This document shows positions 1 to 8,760 of a stretch of 45,149 bases of DNA, piece after piece; within the stretch, counting starts at the first letter, position 1, and every line of letters begins with the position of its first letter. The notes under the pieces are model-generated. The model was given only the letters and a program-made list of their open reading frames with translations. It had not been told where the DNA came from and searched no databases. This stretch comes from an uncultured bacterium (GTDB taxonomy: Bacteria > Cyanobacteriota > Vampirovibrionia > Gastranaerophilales > Gastranaerophilaceae). The stretch lies in the NCBI GenBank assembly GCA_949292185.1, contig CASEYP010000014.1, positions 1-45,149 on the forward strand. The letters are read 5' to 3'. The translations under genes and the position numbers were made by a program.

Positions 1-72
1 AACAAGTAATATTTATTTACAAAATCCAAAAATTATGCGCAAATTTTACCAGCAAAAGGTTTTTATAAATAT

Positions 73-387
73 ATGGTAGTAGAACAAATAGACAATCCTG
101 CAAATAAACAAATGTCTTATGGGAAAGATAGAAAGCCAGTAGGTGTAATACCTTTGCCTCAAACACTACCCAAAAAGACAATATACTCAGGCGCCGAAGC
201 CAAGAAACAAAATAATGAATTACAAAGAGATCTTTATATGAGTGAAAAGGCCGCAAAGAAAAAGCCTATTCATAAATTCCCGACAATTATGAAAATTTTG
301 CTTGGTTTTGCGGGCATATCCGGGCTAATAATTTTTAGGAAAAATATTAGCAAAATGATTCGCAATTTATTTAGAAGAAAAAATTAA
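73..387 (+). CDS. Hypothetical small protein with C-terminal membrane segment
   Basis: Not recognised. This is a 104-residue basic protein. Residues about 1-75 are polar and Lys-rich. One hydrophobic stretch near residues 83-97 (MKILLGFAGISGLIIF) is followed by an Arg/Lys-rich tail, which suggests a single membrane anchor with a cytoplasmic basic end. The ATG at 73 follows an AAAAGG-like site at 54-59. The same frame is open back to a stop at 7-9 but has no earlier ATG, GTG or TTG. The stop overlaps the stop of the convergent phosphoesterase gene by 4 bases. No function is assigned. Confidence 0.6.
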   Translation: MVVEQIDNPANKQMSYGKDRKPVGVIPLPQTLPKKTIYSGAEAKKQNNELQRDLYMSEKAAKKKPIHKFPTIMKILLGFAGISGLIIFRKNISKMIRNLFRRKN

Positions 388-1220
388 TTTGAATCCTTTA
401 CTTGGAATTCTCTTAATTGAGTATAAATTATTGGAGAAAACTCTTTTGTTGTAACAATATCAATAATTTTGTAAGCGTTAGGCAAACCCAATAGCGATGG
501 GGATGAAATATGATAAACACCATCTTTCATATTTTCAGAATTTACGTGAAAATGTCCTGAAATAACTGCCAAAACATTATGATGTTTTGACAATAATGCT
601 TGATATTCCTCAACCTTATAGGTTCTATGAGTTCTCAACCTATTATCTGAACCTTCAGGATATTCAACAGGAAAATGCTGCAAGATTACCACATCTTTTT
701 TAGCGTTTTTTGTAAGTTCCTTTTCTAGCCATGCAAGTGTATCTTCTCTATAATACCCGACTGAGCCCGGAATAACTTCTTTAGCTCCGTCTACTACCAA
801 AAATACAAAACCATTTTTGGTAAATTTATAATTAGGTTTGCGCTGAGGATATAATAAATTTCTTTCTCTTAAAATCTCATAATATCTTACTTTTGACAAA
901 CCATTTGATTTATAAACATCATGATTGCCTAATACTACATAATATGGGACATTCAATTTACTAACGATAGATACAAATTCTCTTAAATTTTCTTCTTTAG
1001 GGTTGTTTATATTATCTCCGGTAAATACTACAAAAGAAATTCCTGACTGTTTGTTTATATCATCAACTGCACTTTTTAAAACATTCATAGAATATTCAGA
1101 ACCAACAGTCAAATGAGCATCCGCAACTTGCACAAATCGAATATTTTCAGCAAAAACTTTAGAATTCGTGAATACAAAAAGTACTAAGACACTAAATAGA
1201 AATAATATAAACTTTTTCAT
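384..1220 (-). CDS. Exported calcineurin-like metallophosphoesterase
   Basis: A 278-residue protein of the calcineurin-like metallophosphoesterase superfamily. It carries the full set of metal-ligand blocks: D34-x-H36, GDN 68-70, GNHD 98-101, H182 and GHFH 222-225. These enzymes hydrolyse phosphomono- or diesters at a dinuclear metal site; the substrate here cannot be read from sequence. Residues 1-24 form a classic signal peptide (Lys-Lys, a long hydrophobic core, then VFA before Glu25), so the enzyme probably acts outside the cytoplasmic membrane. An AGGGAGA ribosome site precedes the ATG. A TATAAT-like -10 lies at 1246-1251 in the gap shared with the divergent S4 gene. Confidence 0.88.
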   Translation of the reverse strand: MKKFILFLFSVLVLFVFTNSKVFAENIRFVQVADAHLTVGSEYSMNVLKSAVDDINKQSGISFVVFTGDNINNPKEENLREFVSIVSKLNVPYYVVLGNHDVYKSNGLSKVRYYEILRERNLLYPQRKPNYKFTKNGFVFLVVDGAKEVIPGSVGYYREDTLAWLEKELTKNAKKDVVILQHFPVEYPEGSDNRLRTHRTYKVEEYQALLSKHHNVLAVISGHFHVNSENMKDGVYHISSPSLLGLPNAYKIIDIVTTKEFSPIIYTQLREFQVKDSN

Positions 1221-1298
1221 ATAATAAAAATTCTCCCTGAATAGTATTATATCATGAAAGTAAAAGATATGATATTATAGTTAAGAAAAGGACAGCTT

Positions 1299-1544
1299 AT
1301 GAGATTAGATAAATTTTTAAAAGTATCAAGATTAATAAAAAGAAGAACTGTTGCGAATGAAGTTTCTGATATGGGACGAGTTTTAATAAACAACATCCCT
1401 GCAAAACCGGCAAAACAAGTTAAAGAAAACGACATAATTACTATAGAATACGCAAATAGAACTGTTAAAGCTAAAATTTTGCAGGTTCCAACAGGGAACG
1501 TTACAGTTCAACAGGCTCCTTCTTTATATGAATTAATTGATTAA
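1299..1544 (+). CDS. rqcP: RqcP/YabO-like S4-domain RNA-binding protein
   Basis: An 81-residue protein that is essentially one S4 RNA-binding domain. The N-terminus MRLDKFLKVSRLIKRR is characteristic of the YabO/RqcP branch, which is close to Hsp15. In Bacillus, RqcP works with RqcH on stalled 50S subunits to add C-terminal Ala tails to incomplete chains. That role is known for the family and is inferred here. Length is close to that of B. subtilis RqcP. The ribosome site AAAAGGA lies about 9 bases before the ATG, and a TATTAT -10 lies at 1273-1278. The gene stands alone, divergent from the phosphoesterase. Confidence 0.85.
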   Translation: MRLDKFLKVSRLIKRRTVANEVSDMGRVLINNIPAKPAKQVKENDIITIEYANRTVKAKILQVPTGNVTVQQAPSLYELID

Positions 1545-1631
1545 GATTTGTAACAAATTAAAACCATTCTGAAATAATGACTTTCCAAAATACTTTATTA
1601 AGATATAGATAAGTAATAATGGAGAGCAGAT

Positions 1632-1925
1632 ATGACACGCATAGAAGGACCAAACAATATTAACAACAATCCAACTATTGGATTAAATAAAGTTGGAGAA
1701 ACTTCAACGGCTAAAATTAACAGTACATTCGGAGATGGTTTTGGAAGTTCTAAAACAGAAGGTTTCGGACACATTGAAAGATCAATTGAAGGTCTGGACT
1801 TTTTAACAGCAAAATTTAACTTTGATGTACCAAAATACGACAAAAATATAGCTCAATTGACAATAGCTGACAAAGACTATATTCCAGACAGACCCTTTGA
1901 AGAAGAAGCACTATGCGAAGTATAA
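1632..1925 (+). CDS. Hypothetical 97-aa acidic protein
   Basis: Not recognised. A 97-residue, soluble, acidic protein. Its first 45 residues are Asn/Gly/Thr-rich and look disordered (NNINNNPTIGLNKVGET, then GDGFGSS). The C-terminal half is more regular. No signal peptide, membrane segment or Cys pair is present. A GGAGAG ribosome site sits 7 bases before the ATG. The gene is monocistronic and followed at once by a strong bidirectional terminator shared with rpmA. The N-terminal style resembles other lineage-specific proteins in this window. Confidence 0.65.
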   Translation: MTRIEGPNNINNNPTIGLNKVGETSTAKINSTFGDGFGSSKTEGFGHIERSIEGLDFLTAKFNFDVPKYDKNIAQLTIADKDYIPDRPFEEEALCEV

Positions 1926-1936
1926 AAAGATTATAA

Positions 1937-1971
1937 AAAAAGAGCCGGACTTAATAAGTCCGGCTCTTTTT
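1937..1971. terminator. Bidirectional intrinsic terminator
   Basis: A perfect 16-bp stem with a 3-base loop (AAT, 1953-1955). The core AGAGCCGGACTT is matched by AAGTCCGGCTCT, with A-runs on the left and T-runs on the right, so it can end both the upstream 97-aa gene and the convergent rplU-rpmA transcript. Confidence 0.93.
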
Positions 1972-1983
1972 AAATTTGACTGA

Positions 1984-2238
1984 CTACACAGAATAAACAC
2001 TAACTTGTTTTCTAGTACGTCTGTGTGGTTCGAATTTTACAACACCGTCAATCAATGCAAATAGTGTATCATCAGAACCGATACCTACATTGTTACCTGG
2101 GTGAATTTTTGTTCCTCTTTGACGAACAAGGATATTACCAGCTTTAACAGCTTCTCCGCCGAACTTTTTAACGCCTAAACGTTTAGCTTCGGAGTCACGG
2201 CCGTTACGGGTAGATCCCATACCTTTCTTATGTGCCAT
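1984..2238 (-). CDS. rpmA: 50S ribosomal protein L27
   Basis: An 84-residue L27 that begins [20 protein letters not shown]. The N-terminal tail reaches toward the peptidyl-transferase centre in the 50S subunit. There is no N-terminal propeptide of the kind removed by Prp protease in Firmicutes and Fusobacteria, so the mature N-terminus is encoded directly. The gene lies 48 bases after rplU in the same direction, with an AGGAGA ribosome site, and shares the rplU promoter. It ends at the bidirectional terminator. Confidence 0.97.
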   Translation of the reverse strand: MAHKKGMGSTRNGRDSEAKRLGVKKFGGEAVKAGNILVRQRGTKIHPGNNVGIGSDDTLFALIDGVVKFEPHRRTRKQVSVYSV

Positions 2239-2286
2239 TTTTATTTCTCCTTTTTACTTTTTCTACTTATAACGATTTTAGACTGC

Positions 2287-2637
2287 TTATTCGGCAGCTG
2301 TTTCTTCGGCTGCAGACTTCTTAGCAGAAGTTCTGATTTTTGAAATCATTACTCTTGTAAAGTTTTGTCTGTGACCTTGTTTTTTTCTATAACCTTTTTT
2401 AGGTCTTTGCTTAAATACGATAATTTTCTTTGCTTTACCGTTTAAAACAATTTTACCTTCAGCAGAAGCACCTGATACATAAGGTTGACCTACTTTTGAC
2501 TTTTTACCGTTAACTACCATAACGACTTTGTCAAAAACTACTTTTGAATCTTTTTCGCCTTCTAATAATTCGATATCAACGTAGCGGCCTTCTTCTACTT
2601 GATATTGTTTTCCGCCTGTTTCGACTATTGCGTACAT
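2287..2637 (-). CDS. rplU: 50S ribosomal protein L21
   Basis: A 116-residue L21. It starts MYAIVETGGKQYQVEEG and contains the conserved basic region around residues 75-105 (FKQRPKKGYRKKQGHRQ, then TRVMI), which binds 23S rRNA. A short Ala/Glu/Lys-rich C-terminal tail extends beyond the family core. It is the first gene of the rplU-rpmA operon. The promoter and a leader hairpin lie just upstream. Confidence 0.97.
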   Translation of the reverse strand: MYAIVETGGKQYQVEEGRYVDIELLEGEKDSKVVFDKVVMVVNGKKSKVGQPYVSGASAEGKIVLNGKAKKIIVFKQRPKKGYRKKQGHRQNFTRVMISKIRTSAKKSAAEETAAE

Positions 2638-2665
2638 CTTCTTTTCCTTTCATTTTGGGTTTCGT

Positions 2666-2681
2666 AACCTTATTTAAGGTT
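2666..2681 (-). promoter_or_regulatory. Hairpin in the rplU 5' leader
   Basis: In the transcript of the minus strand, AACCTT and AAGGTT pair across a 4-base loop, between the predicted start (near 2709) and the rplU ribosome site. The leader is about 70 nt. Ribosomal-protein leaders that bind L21 are known in other bacteria; no match to a named family is claimed here. Confidence 0.4.
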
Positions 2682-2716
2682 TTATCAACGATTGACCCGA
2701 GTACTCACGTATAGTA

Positions 2717-2745
2717 ATTATCTACCAGAGGTATTTCTATGTCAA
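2717..2745 (-). promoter_or_regulatory. Sigma-70-type promoter of rplU-rpmA
   Basis: On the minus strand a consensus -35 TTGACA (2740-2745) is followed after 17 bases by the -10 GATAAT (2717-2722). Both boxes and the spacing are near ideal, as expected for a ribosomal-protein operon. Confidence 0.85.
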
Positions 2746-2794
2746 GTAGTTTTAATATTTATTAACTTTAGTGTTTTTCATTTATTGTTTGAAG

Positions 2795-2800
2795 TATCAT
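2795..2800 (+). promoter_or_regulatory. -10-like hexamer of a probable leaderless murF mRNA
   Basis: TATCAT is followed by exactly six bases and then ATG at 2807. No Shine-Dalgarno is present. A transcript starting 7 bases after the hexamer would begin on the A of the start codon. The same layout occurs before three other genes in the window. Confidence 0.5.
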
Positions 2801-2806
2801 AATTAT

Positions 2807-4147
2807 ATGATGTTTAAGTGGGAAGATTTACAAGAAGCTACTGGAGCTTCTTTATTAAAAAACAATATTGAAAAAGATATAAGTTTTAGTATCTCTACTG
2901 ATACTAGAACTATTAAGTCCGGTGACATATATTTGCCATTAAAAGGAGCATCTTTTGATGGGGAAAATTTTATTGATAAAGCTTTAGAAAATGGCGCAAT
3001 AGGGTATTTTACAACTGGCGACAAAGTTTTTGAAAATGCACAAATTGTATTTCAAGTTCCAAATACTACTGAAGCTTATCTGAATATCGCTAAATTTTAC
3101 AGAGAAAAAATAAATCCAAAAACAGTTGCAATAACAGGAAGTTCAGGAAAAACCACAACTAAAGAGATTGTTTATTCTGTTCTTAGTCAAAAATTTAAGA
3201 CACAAAAGACTTTTTCAAACCACAATAACGAAATTGGATTTTGCCAAACTGTTCTTGGAATGGATTCTGATACAGAAGCACTTATTGTTGAAATGGGCAT
3301 GAGAGGTCTTGGTGAAATCGAACTTATTTCAACTCATTTAGAACCTGATTTTGCAATTATAACTAACGTTGGTACTGCGCACATCGGAAGATTAGGCAGC
3401 CAAGATAATATTGCGATTGCAAAATGTGAAATTGCTTCAGGCTTAAAACAAAATGGAACTTTTATTGCTCACAATCAAGATATTATAAAAAAACACATAA
3501 AATTTGATGGTGAAAAAATTTATTTTTCAATTAATGACGTTGAAATTTTACAAAAAGCTCCATCATATTCAAAATTCAAATATAAAAACAATATTTATGA
3601 ACTAAATGTTGAAGGTGATTATAATATTGAAAATTCACTTGCAGCAATAGAACTTGGAATAAAACTAGGATTAAGCTATGACGAAATAAAAAAAGGTTTA
3701 GCTTCATATAAACCAATAGAAAAAAGATGGGAAGTCGAAGAAATAAACGGACTTAAATTCATAAATGACAGCTACAATGCTAATCCTGAATCAATGAAAG
3801 CTTCAGTTAAAACATTTATTGAATTGTATGATAATCCTGTAGTAATTCTTGGCGATATGGGTGAATTAGGCGAAAATGAAAAACTTTACCACAAACAAGT
3901 TGGAGAATACTTAGGAAAACTTCCGAAAAAGGTTAAGTATATTATTGTTGGAAACCTTGCAAAAGAAATTGGTAAAGAGCTTGAAATATCAGGGAATTCT
4001 GTACATTACTGTTCTTCTAACGAAGACGCATCTTGTTACATTCTTGATAATTTAAATAACGGTTATACAATATTTTTAAAAGCCTCAAGGGCTATGAAAT
4101 TTGAAGAGATTTTAGAAAATATAAAAAGAGGGATATGTAAATTATGA
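2807..4147 (+). CDS. murF: UDP-MurNAc-tripeptide--D-Ala-D-Ala ligase MurF
   Basis: MurF adds D-Ala-D-Ala to UDP-MurNAc-tripeptide in the cytoplasm using ATP. The 446-residue chain has the MurF N-terminal domain (about 25-85), the P-loop GSSGKTTT at 111-118, a Mur central domain (VEMGMRGLGE, then TNVGTAHIGRLGS) and the C-terminal ligase domain with NDSYNANPESM. A GTG at 2771 would add 12 residues. The ATG at 2807 is preferred because of the -10-like hexamer placed exactly 7 bases upstream and because the extension is not Mur-like. First gene of a tightly packed operon; its TGA overlaps the mraY ATG. Confidence 0.95.
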   Translation: MMFKWEDLQEATGASLLKNNIEKDISFSISTDTRTIKSGDIYLPLKGASFDGENFIDKALENGAIGYFTTGDKVFENAQIVFQVPNTTEAYLNIAKFYREKINPKTVAITGSSGKTTTKEIVYSVLSQKFKTQKTFSNHNNEIGFCQTVLGMDSDTEALIVEMGMRGLGEIELISTHLEPDFAIITNVGTAHIGRLGSQDNIAIAKCEIASGLKQNGTFIAHNQDIIKKHIKFDGEKIYFSINDVEILQKAPSYSKFKYKNNIYELNVEGDYNIENSLAAIELGIKLGLSYDEIKKGLASYKPIEKRWEVEEINGLKFINDSYNANPESMKASVKTFIELYDNPVVILGDMGELGENEKLYHKQVGEYLGKLPKKVKYIIVGNLAKEIGKELEISGNSVHYCSSNEDASCYILDNLNNGYTIFLKASRAMKFEEILENIKRGICKL

Positions 4148-5124
4148 TAATGGTAACAATAGCATTTTTACTTGGCATGATACTATGTATGCTTTTTGGA
4201 GTACCTTATATAGACTTGTTAAAAAAGAAAATGATAGGACAATATATTAAAGACGTTGCACCTGAAACACACGCACAAAAGCAAGGAACACCAACAACCG
4301 GCGGTGTATTTATTATTGTTGCAATAATAATTGCATCTATTATAGCTTTGTTATTAGCCCAAAAATTAACAGCAATAGCTTTTATCACAATAATTACACT
4401 TGCTTTTTATACATTTGCAGGGTTTCAAGATGACTATATTAAAATCAAAGGAAAAGGAAATGACGGTTTAACTCCACGTGGAAAACTATTTAGACAAATT
4501 GCAATAGCTCTTCTTCCTACATTATTTTTGATAACTACAAACCCTAGTGCGTGCGAGTTTGCTATCGGAAATTTTGTACTGGATTTAAAATGGTTTTACC
4601 CATTCTTTGCAGTATTCATAATCACAGGCGCTTCTAATGCGTATAATTTAACTGACGGTTTAGACGGTCTTGCTGCAGGATGCGGAGTTCCGGCATTTAT
4701 TGCTAGTGCTTTAATTTCTCTTTCAATGGGTGAAAATGAACTTGCTATTATCTCAGCTGCCGTAGCAGGTGCTTTATTAGGATTTTTAAAATTCAACAAA
4801 CCTAAAGCCGAAGTATTTATGGGTGATACAGGTTCACTTGCAATTGGTGGATTACTTGGAACACTGGCTGTTCTTGGCAAATTTGAATTTCTTTTAATCT
4901 TTATTGGTGGCGTTTTTGTTATGGAAACATTATCTGTAATTTTACAGGTTACAAGTTTCAAAACTACGGGTAAAAGAATTTTTAAAATGGCTCCTATCCA
5001 CCACCACTTTGAACTTCTAGGATGGAATGAGAAAAAAATAGTTATAGTATTTTCTACAGTTTCTCTAATATTATCAGCTATCGCAGTTGGTTTATTTGAA
5101 CTGTTTAGCAAAGGGGTATTATAA
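4144..5124 (+). CDS. mraY: Phospho-MurNAc-pentapeptide transferase MraY
   Basis: MraY transfers phospho-MurNAc-pentapeptide from UDP to undecaprenyl phosphate, giving lipid I, in the cytoplasmic membrane. The 326 residues carry about ten membrane segments and the hallmark blocks: TPTTGG near 49-54, DDYIK at 96-100, NAYNLTDGLDGLA, MGDTGSLAIGG and the His-rich loop APIHHHFELLGW. The Asp residues of these blocks form the Mg/active site in the family. The start overlaps murF by 4 bases (ATGA). The chain is near the short end of the family but complete. Confidence 0.97.
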   Translation: MIMVTIAFLLGMILCMLFGVPYIDLLKKKMIGQYIKDVAPETHAQKQGTPTTGGVFIIVAIIIASIIALLLAQKLTAIAFITIITLAFYTFAGFQDDYIKIKGKGNDGLTPRGKLFRQIAIALLPTLFLITTNPSACEFAIGNFVLDLKWFYPFFAVFIITGASNAYNLTDGLDGLAAGCGVPAFIASALISLSMGENELAIISAAVAGALLGFLKFNKPKAEVFMGDTGSLAIGGLLGTLAVLGKFEFLLIFIGGVFVMETLSVILQVTSFKTTGKRIFKMAPIHHHFELLGWNEKKIVIVFSTVSLILSAIAVGLFELFSKGVL

Positions 5125-5125
5125 A

Positions 5126-6469
5126 ATGAATCTAAGAAATGAAAAAGTCCTTGTTCTTGGACTTTCTAAAAGCGGAATTGCAGCAGCTAAGCTTGCAAAA
5201 AAAAGAGGTGCTGAGGTTTTTCTTAGCGAAGGTAAAGACATTGCAGATGATAAACTTGAACAAATAAAAGAACTTAACGAACTTGGAATTCATACTCAAT
5301 ATGGCGGACACACTGATGAGTTTATTCAAAATTCAAAATTAGCAATCACAAGTCCCGGAATTCCACCTCATAGCGAAATTATTAAAAAACTTAGAGCAGA
5401 GAATATTCCAGTTATTTCAGAACTTGAATTTGCGTATACCCAATCAAAAACTCCATTTATTATAATCACTGGAACTAACGGAAAAACAACTACTACCGCT
5501 CTAACTCAACATATTTTGAGCAAAAAATTAAAAACTAAAGCTTGTGGTAACATTGGATTTCCTCCTTGCGATATGGCTGATGATGATTTAGATTATTTTG
5601 TCTGCGAAGCTAGTTCTTTTCAACTAAACTTTACACAAAATCTAAAACCATATATTTCAGTATGGACAAACTTTACACCAGATCATGTTGATTGGCACCA
5701 AGGTTTAGAAAACTATTTCAAAGCTAAAGCTAAAGTTTTTCTATCTCCTCAAGCTCCAAAATTTAGTGTTTTAAACGCTAAAGATCCAAAATTATTGGAA
5801 TTTGCATCAAAAGCTGAAGGTGAAGTATTTATGTTTGCCGGAAATATCGGTGCTAATTGTTGTTATGAAGAAAATGGTCATATAATCTTTAAAAGAAATA
5901 ATATTGAAGAAGATATTATAAGACTTGATGAATGCCAACTTATTGGTGAACATAATTACCAAAACATTATGTGTGCAATAATTTGTGCAAAATTAACCGG
6001 AATAGATAACAAAACATTAAAAGATGCAATAATGGAGTTTAAAGCACCAGAACACAGATTAGAAAAAGTTGCACAAAAAGATGGTATAACTTTCTATAAT
6101 GATTCAAAAGCAACAAATCCTGAAGCAGCTATCGTTGCCATAAATTCATTTAACAACACAGATGTTGTACTTATTGCAGGCGGCAGAGATAAAAATACTG
6201 ACCTTACAGAATTTTGTAAATCTATCAATGAACATATAAAAACAGTTATCTTAATTGGTGAAGCTACTGACAGATTTGAAGAAAACCTTAAAAATAACGG
6301 ATTTACTAATATTATTAGAGAAAAAACTATGGAATCTGCTATTGATAAAGGTATAGAACTTCATCCTGATGTTGTTTTATTATCACCGGCTTGTGCAAGT
6401 TTTGATATGTTCAAAAGCTATGAAAACAGAGGAGAAGTATTTAAAGATTATGTCTTATCGAGAATATAA
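5126..6469 (+). CDS. murD: UDP-MurNAc-L-Ala--D-Glu ligase MurD
   Basis: MurD adds D-Glu to UDP-MurNAc-L-Ala. The 447-residue protein has the N-terminal Rossmann-like domain (VLVLGLSKSGIAAA), the P-loop GTNGKTTTTAL from 116, the central-domain block NFTPDHVDWH, and the C-terminal ligase domain (EHRLEKV, NDSKATNPEA, LIAGGRDKN, then LLSPACASFDMF). An upstream in-frame GTG at 5087 lies inside mraY. The ATG at 5126 is one base after the mraY stop and has an AAAGGGG ribosome site, so it is chosen. Confidence 0.96.
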   Translation: MNLRNEKVLVLGLSKSGIAAAKLAKKRGAEVFLSEGKDIADDKLEQIKELNELGIHTQYGGHTDEFIQNSKLAITSPGIPPHSEIIKKLRAENIPVISELEFAYTQSKTPFIIITGTNGKTTTTALTQHILSKKLKTKACGNIGFPPCDMADDDLDYFVCEASSFQLNFTQNLKPYISVWTNFTPDHVDWHQGLENYFKAKAKVFLSPQAPKFSVLNAKDPKLLEFASKAEGEVFMFAGNIGANCCYEENGHIIFKRNNIEEDIIRLDECQLIGEHNYQNIMCAIICAKLTGIDNKTLKDAIMEFKAPEHRLEKVAQKDGITFYNDSKATNPEAAIVAINSFNNTDVVLIAGGRDKNTDLTEFCKSINEHIKTVILIGEATDRFEENLKNNGFTNIIREKTMESAIDKGIELHPDVVLLSPACASFDMFKSYENRGEVFKDYVLSRI

Positions 6470-7652
6470 ATCACCACAAAGACAAGAAAGAGAACGTAAA
6501 GAAATAAGACGAAGAAAGAAAAAAGATTCTGATACTATAATTTCTCCGCCAGATAAGTCTTTATTGGTTATTGTTATATTTTTGGTAGTAATCGGGTTTT
6601 TAGCAATATTTTCAGCCACCGCTCCAAAATGTATGAGTGAAGGTGTTAATATCGCATCTTTTCTTCTTAAGCAAATGGTTTATGCAGTTGTTGGATTTTT
6701 TGCAATGGGCTGTTTGGCTAATATCGATTATAAAAAACTCGAAAAATATAATACTCCGTTTATGTGGTTAGTTATAATACTTCTTTTAGTTTTACAATTT
6801 ACCCCATTAGGTGTTTCAATAAACGGCGCAAAAAGATGGATAAATCTTGGTGTAATACAATTGCAACCTTCTGAACTTGCTAAACCTTTATTTTGTATGT
6901 TATTAGCAACTAATTTCAAAAATAAAGTTGATTTACTTAATCCAAAAAATTGGACTGATGTATATATACCAATGCTTGTAATATTATTATTAATATTCAA
7001 ACAGCCAAACTTAAGTATGGCAATTATTTTAACCCTTACAACATTAAGCTTGTACATAGCAGCGCATGGTCCTTGGATTGTTCTAGGAACTATGGGCGGA
7101 ATGATGGGTTTTGCAGGACTATTGATGGCTCCAAAACTTTTACACGGGTATCAAATGGATAGAATTAACACTTGGCTTAATCCGCAAAGTGATGCTTTAG
7201 GAAAAGGTTATAACATTATTCAATCACTAATTGCTTTCGCATCAGGCGGTTTAACAGGAACTGGATACGGAGGATCTATTCAAAAACTTGCATATTTACC
7301 TGAATGTCATACTGACTTTATATTTGCAATTATCGCAGAAGAATTTGGATTTTTCGGATGTTTATTTATTGCAGGGTTATTTGTTGCTCTTGTCCATAGA
7401 GGACTTAGAATATCAAAACGATGCCCTGATATGTACGGAAAACTTCTTGCGATAGGTATAACCTTTATATTTGGATTTCAGGCATTTTTGAATATGTCTG
7501 TTGCAAGTTCACTATTACCTGTAACAGGTGTAACGCTACCATTTATTAGTTATGGTGGTACTTCAATCATTGTATCTTTAGCAATGATTGGAATTTTACT
7601 AAATATTTCAAAACAAAGAATTAAAAGAATAAGGACTGAAGTAAATGAATAA
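6450..7652 (+). CDS. ftsW: Cell-division lipid II polymerase FtsW (SEDS family)
   Basis: A SEDS-family integral membrane protein of 400 residues. These proteins polymerise lipid II during septation with a partner penicillin-binding protein. A basic cytoplasmic N-terminus (RQERERKEIRRRKKK) precedes ten hydrophobic segments. Signature blocks include INLGVIQLQPSELAKP, YQMDRINTWLNP, the HTDFIFAIIAEEFGF block and VTGVTLPFISYGGTSI. The start at ATG 6450 has an AGAGGAGAAG ribosome site and overlaps murD by 20 bases; a longer reading from 6369 lies inside murD. FtsW rather than RodA is inferred from its position between murD and murG. Confidence 0.94.
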   Translation: MSYREYKSPQRQERERKEIRRRKKKDSDTIISPPDKSLLVIVIFLVVIGFLAIFSATAPKCMSEGVNIASFLLKQMVYAVVGFFAMGCLANIDYKKLEKYNTPFMWLVIILLLVLQFTPLGVSINGAKRWINLGVIQLQPSELAKPLFCMLLATNFKNKVDLLNPKNWTDVYIPMLVILLLIFKQPNLSMAIILTLTTLSLYIAAHGPWIVLGTMGGMMGFAGLLMAPKLLHGYQMDRINTWLNPQSDALGKGYNIIQSLIAFASGGLTGTGYGGSIQKLAYLPECHTDFIFAIIAEEFGFFGCLFIAGLFVALVHRGLRISKRCPDMYGKLLAIGITFIFGFQAFLNMSVASSLLPVTGVTLPFISYGGTSIIVSLAMIGILLNISKQRIKRIRTEVNE

Positions 7653-8760
7653 AAAAACTTATTTTATAACAGGCGGAGGCACAGGAGGTCATATTTATCC
7701 TGCAATTGCAGTTGCTGATAGACTTTTGGAAGAAGATTCAACTGATAAAATATTTTACGTGGGAAATCCTAATAACTTAGAAGCAGAAATTGTTTCTAAA
7801 AAAAATTATGAATTTTTGCCTGTCATATCTTCAGGAATGCCAAGAAAAATAAGTTTTCAATTTATCATTTGGACATGCCGGATGTTACACGCTTGGTGGG
7901 AATGTTTAAAATATATAAAAAAATATAAGCCTGATGCTATATTTGGAACAGGTGGATATGTTTCAGCACCTGTACTTATGGCGGCAATCACGATGAAAGT
8001 GCCTTTTGTAATGCACGATTGCGATGCAAACCCAGGACTTGTTACTCGTAAACTTTCGCCATACGCAAATAGCGTTTCTATTGCATTTGAGGATGCTAAA
8101 AACAAGTTAAATAACAAAAATTGCCACCTTAACGGAAATCCTATCCGAGCAAAATTTAAAACTTTAACAAAACAACAAGCAAGAAAAGATCTAAATTTAG
8201 AAGATAAATTAACCCTTTGTATTATGGGTGGATCTCAAGGGGCAAGAGCAATTAATGAAGCTGCAGTAAAAGATTTGGAAAAATTATCAAAAGATTATAA
8301 TATTCAAATAATATTTCAAACAGGGAAAAAGAATTTTGATACTGTAGTTAGTGAATTGGGAAAAATTTACCCTGAATACAAAAATGATAAAAATTTAATA
8401 ATAAAGCCATACTTTGAAGATATGGTAACCGTTTTAAAGGCTTGTGATATCGCAGTATCAAGAGCGGGTTCATTAAGTATTTCAGAATTATGCGCAAGTG
8501 GAGTTGCGCCAATATTTATACCATATCCATACGCCGCAGCCGACCACCAAAGAAAAAATGCAAAATGTATGGTTGAAAAAGGCGCAGGATTATATCTTGA
8601 AAACGATGACACTAACGATAAATCCCTTATGGAATTAATTGTTTCATTGGTAGAAAATCCTGAAATGCTTCAAGATATTCAAAAGAAAGCGCAAAAATTA
8701 GCAAAATATGACGGCACAGAACAAATAGTTAAGCAACTTGAGAATTGTTGTTCTGATTAG
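7645..8760 (+). CDS. murG: Lipid II synthase MurG (GlcNAc transferase)
   Basis: MurG adds GlcNAc from UDP-GlcNAc to lipid I, forming lipid II on the inner face of the membrane. The 371-residue GT-B enzyme begins with the glycine-rich loop GGGTGGH at 10-16. Other family blocks are FGTGGYVSAPV, HDCDANPGL, IMGGSQGARA in the linker to the C-terminal domain, and SRAGSLSISELCA, which binds the UDP-sugar. The start overlaps ftsW by 8 bases. The last 32 bases overlap the 3' end of the convergent M16 peptidase gene. Last gene of the murein operon. Confidence 0.96.
   Translation: MNKKTYFITGGGTGGHIYPAIAVADRLLEEDSTDKIFYVGNPNNLEAEIVSKKNYEFLPVISSGMPRKISFQFIIWTCRMLHAWWECLKYIKKYKPDAIFGTGGYVSAPVLMAAITMKVPFVMHDCDANPGLVTRKLSPYANSVSIAFEDAKNKLNNKNCHLNGNPIRAKFKTLTKQQARKDLNLEDKLTLCIMGGSQGARAINEAAVKDLEKLSKDYNIQIIFQTGKKNFDTVVSELGKIYPEYKNDKNLIIKPYFEDMVTVLKACDIAVSRAGSLSISELCASGVAPIFIPYPYAAADHQRKNAKCMVEKGAGLYLENDDTNDKSLMELIVSLVENPEMLQDIQKKAQKLAKYDGTEQIVKQLENCCSD

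Noticed and set aside
1-72. Upstream extension of the first hypothetical gene
   Set aside because: The frame is open from 10 but has no ATG, GTG or TTG codon; the ATG at 73 is the first usable start.
2771-2806. GTG start for murF, adding 12 residues
   Set aside because: No ribosome site, the added residues are not Mur-like, and the -10-like hexamer would lie inside the coding region.
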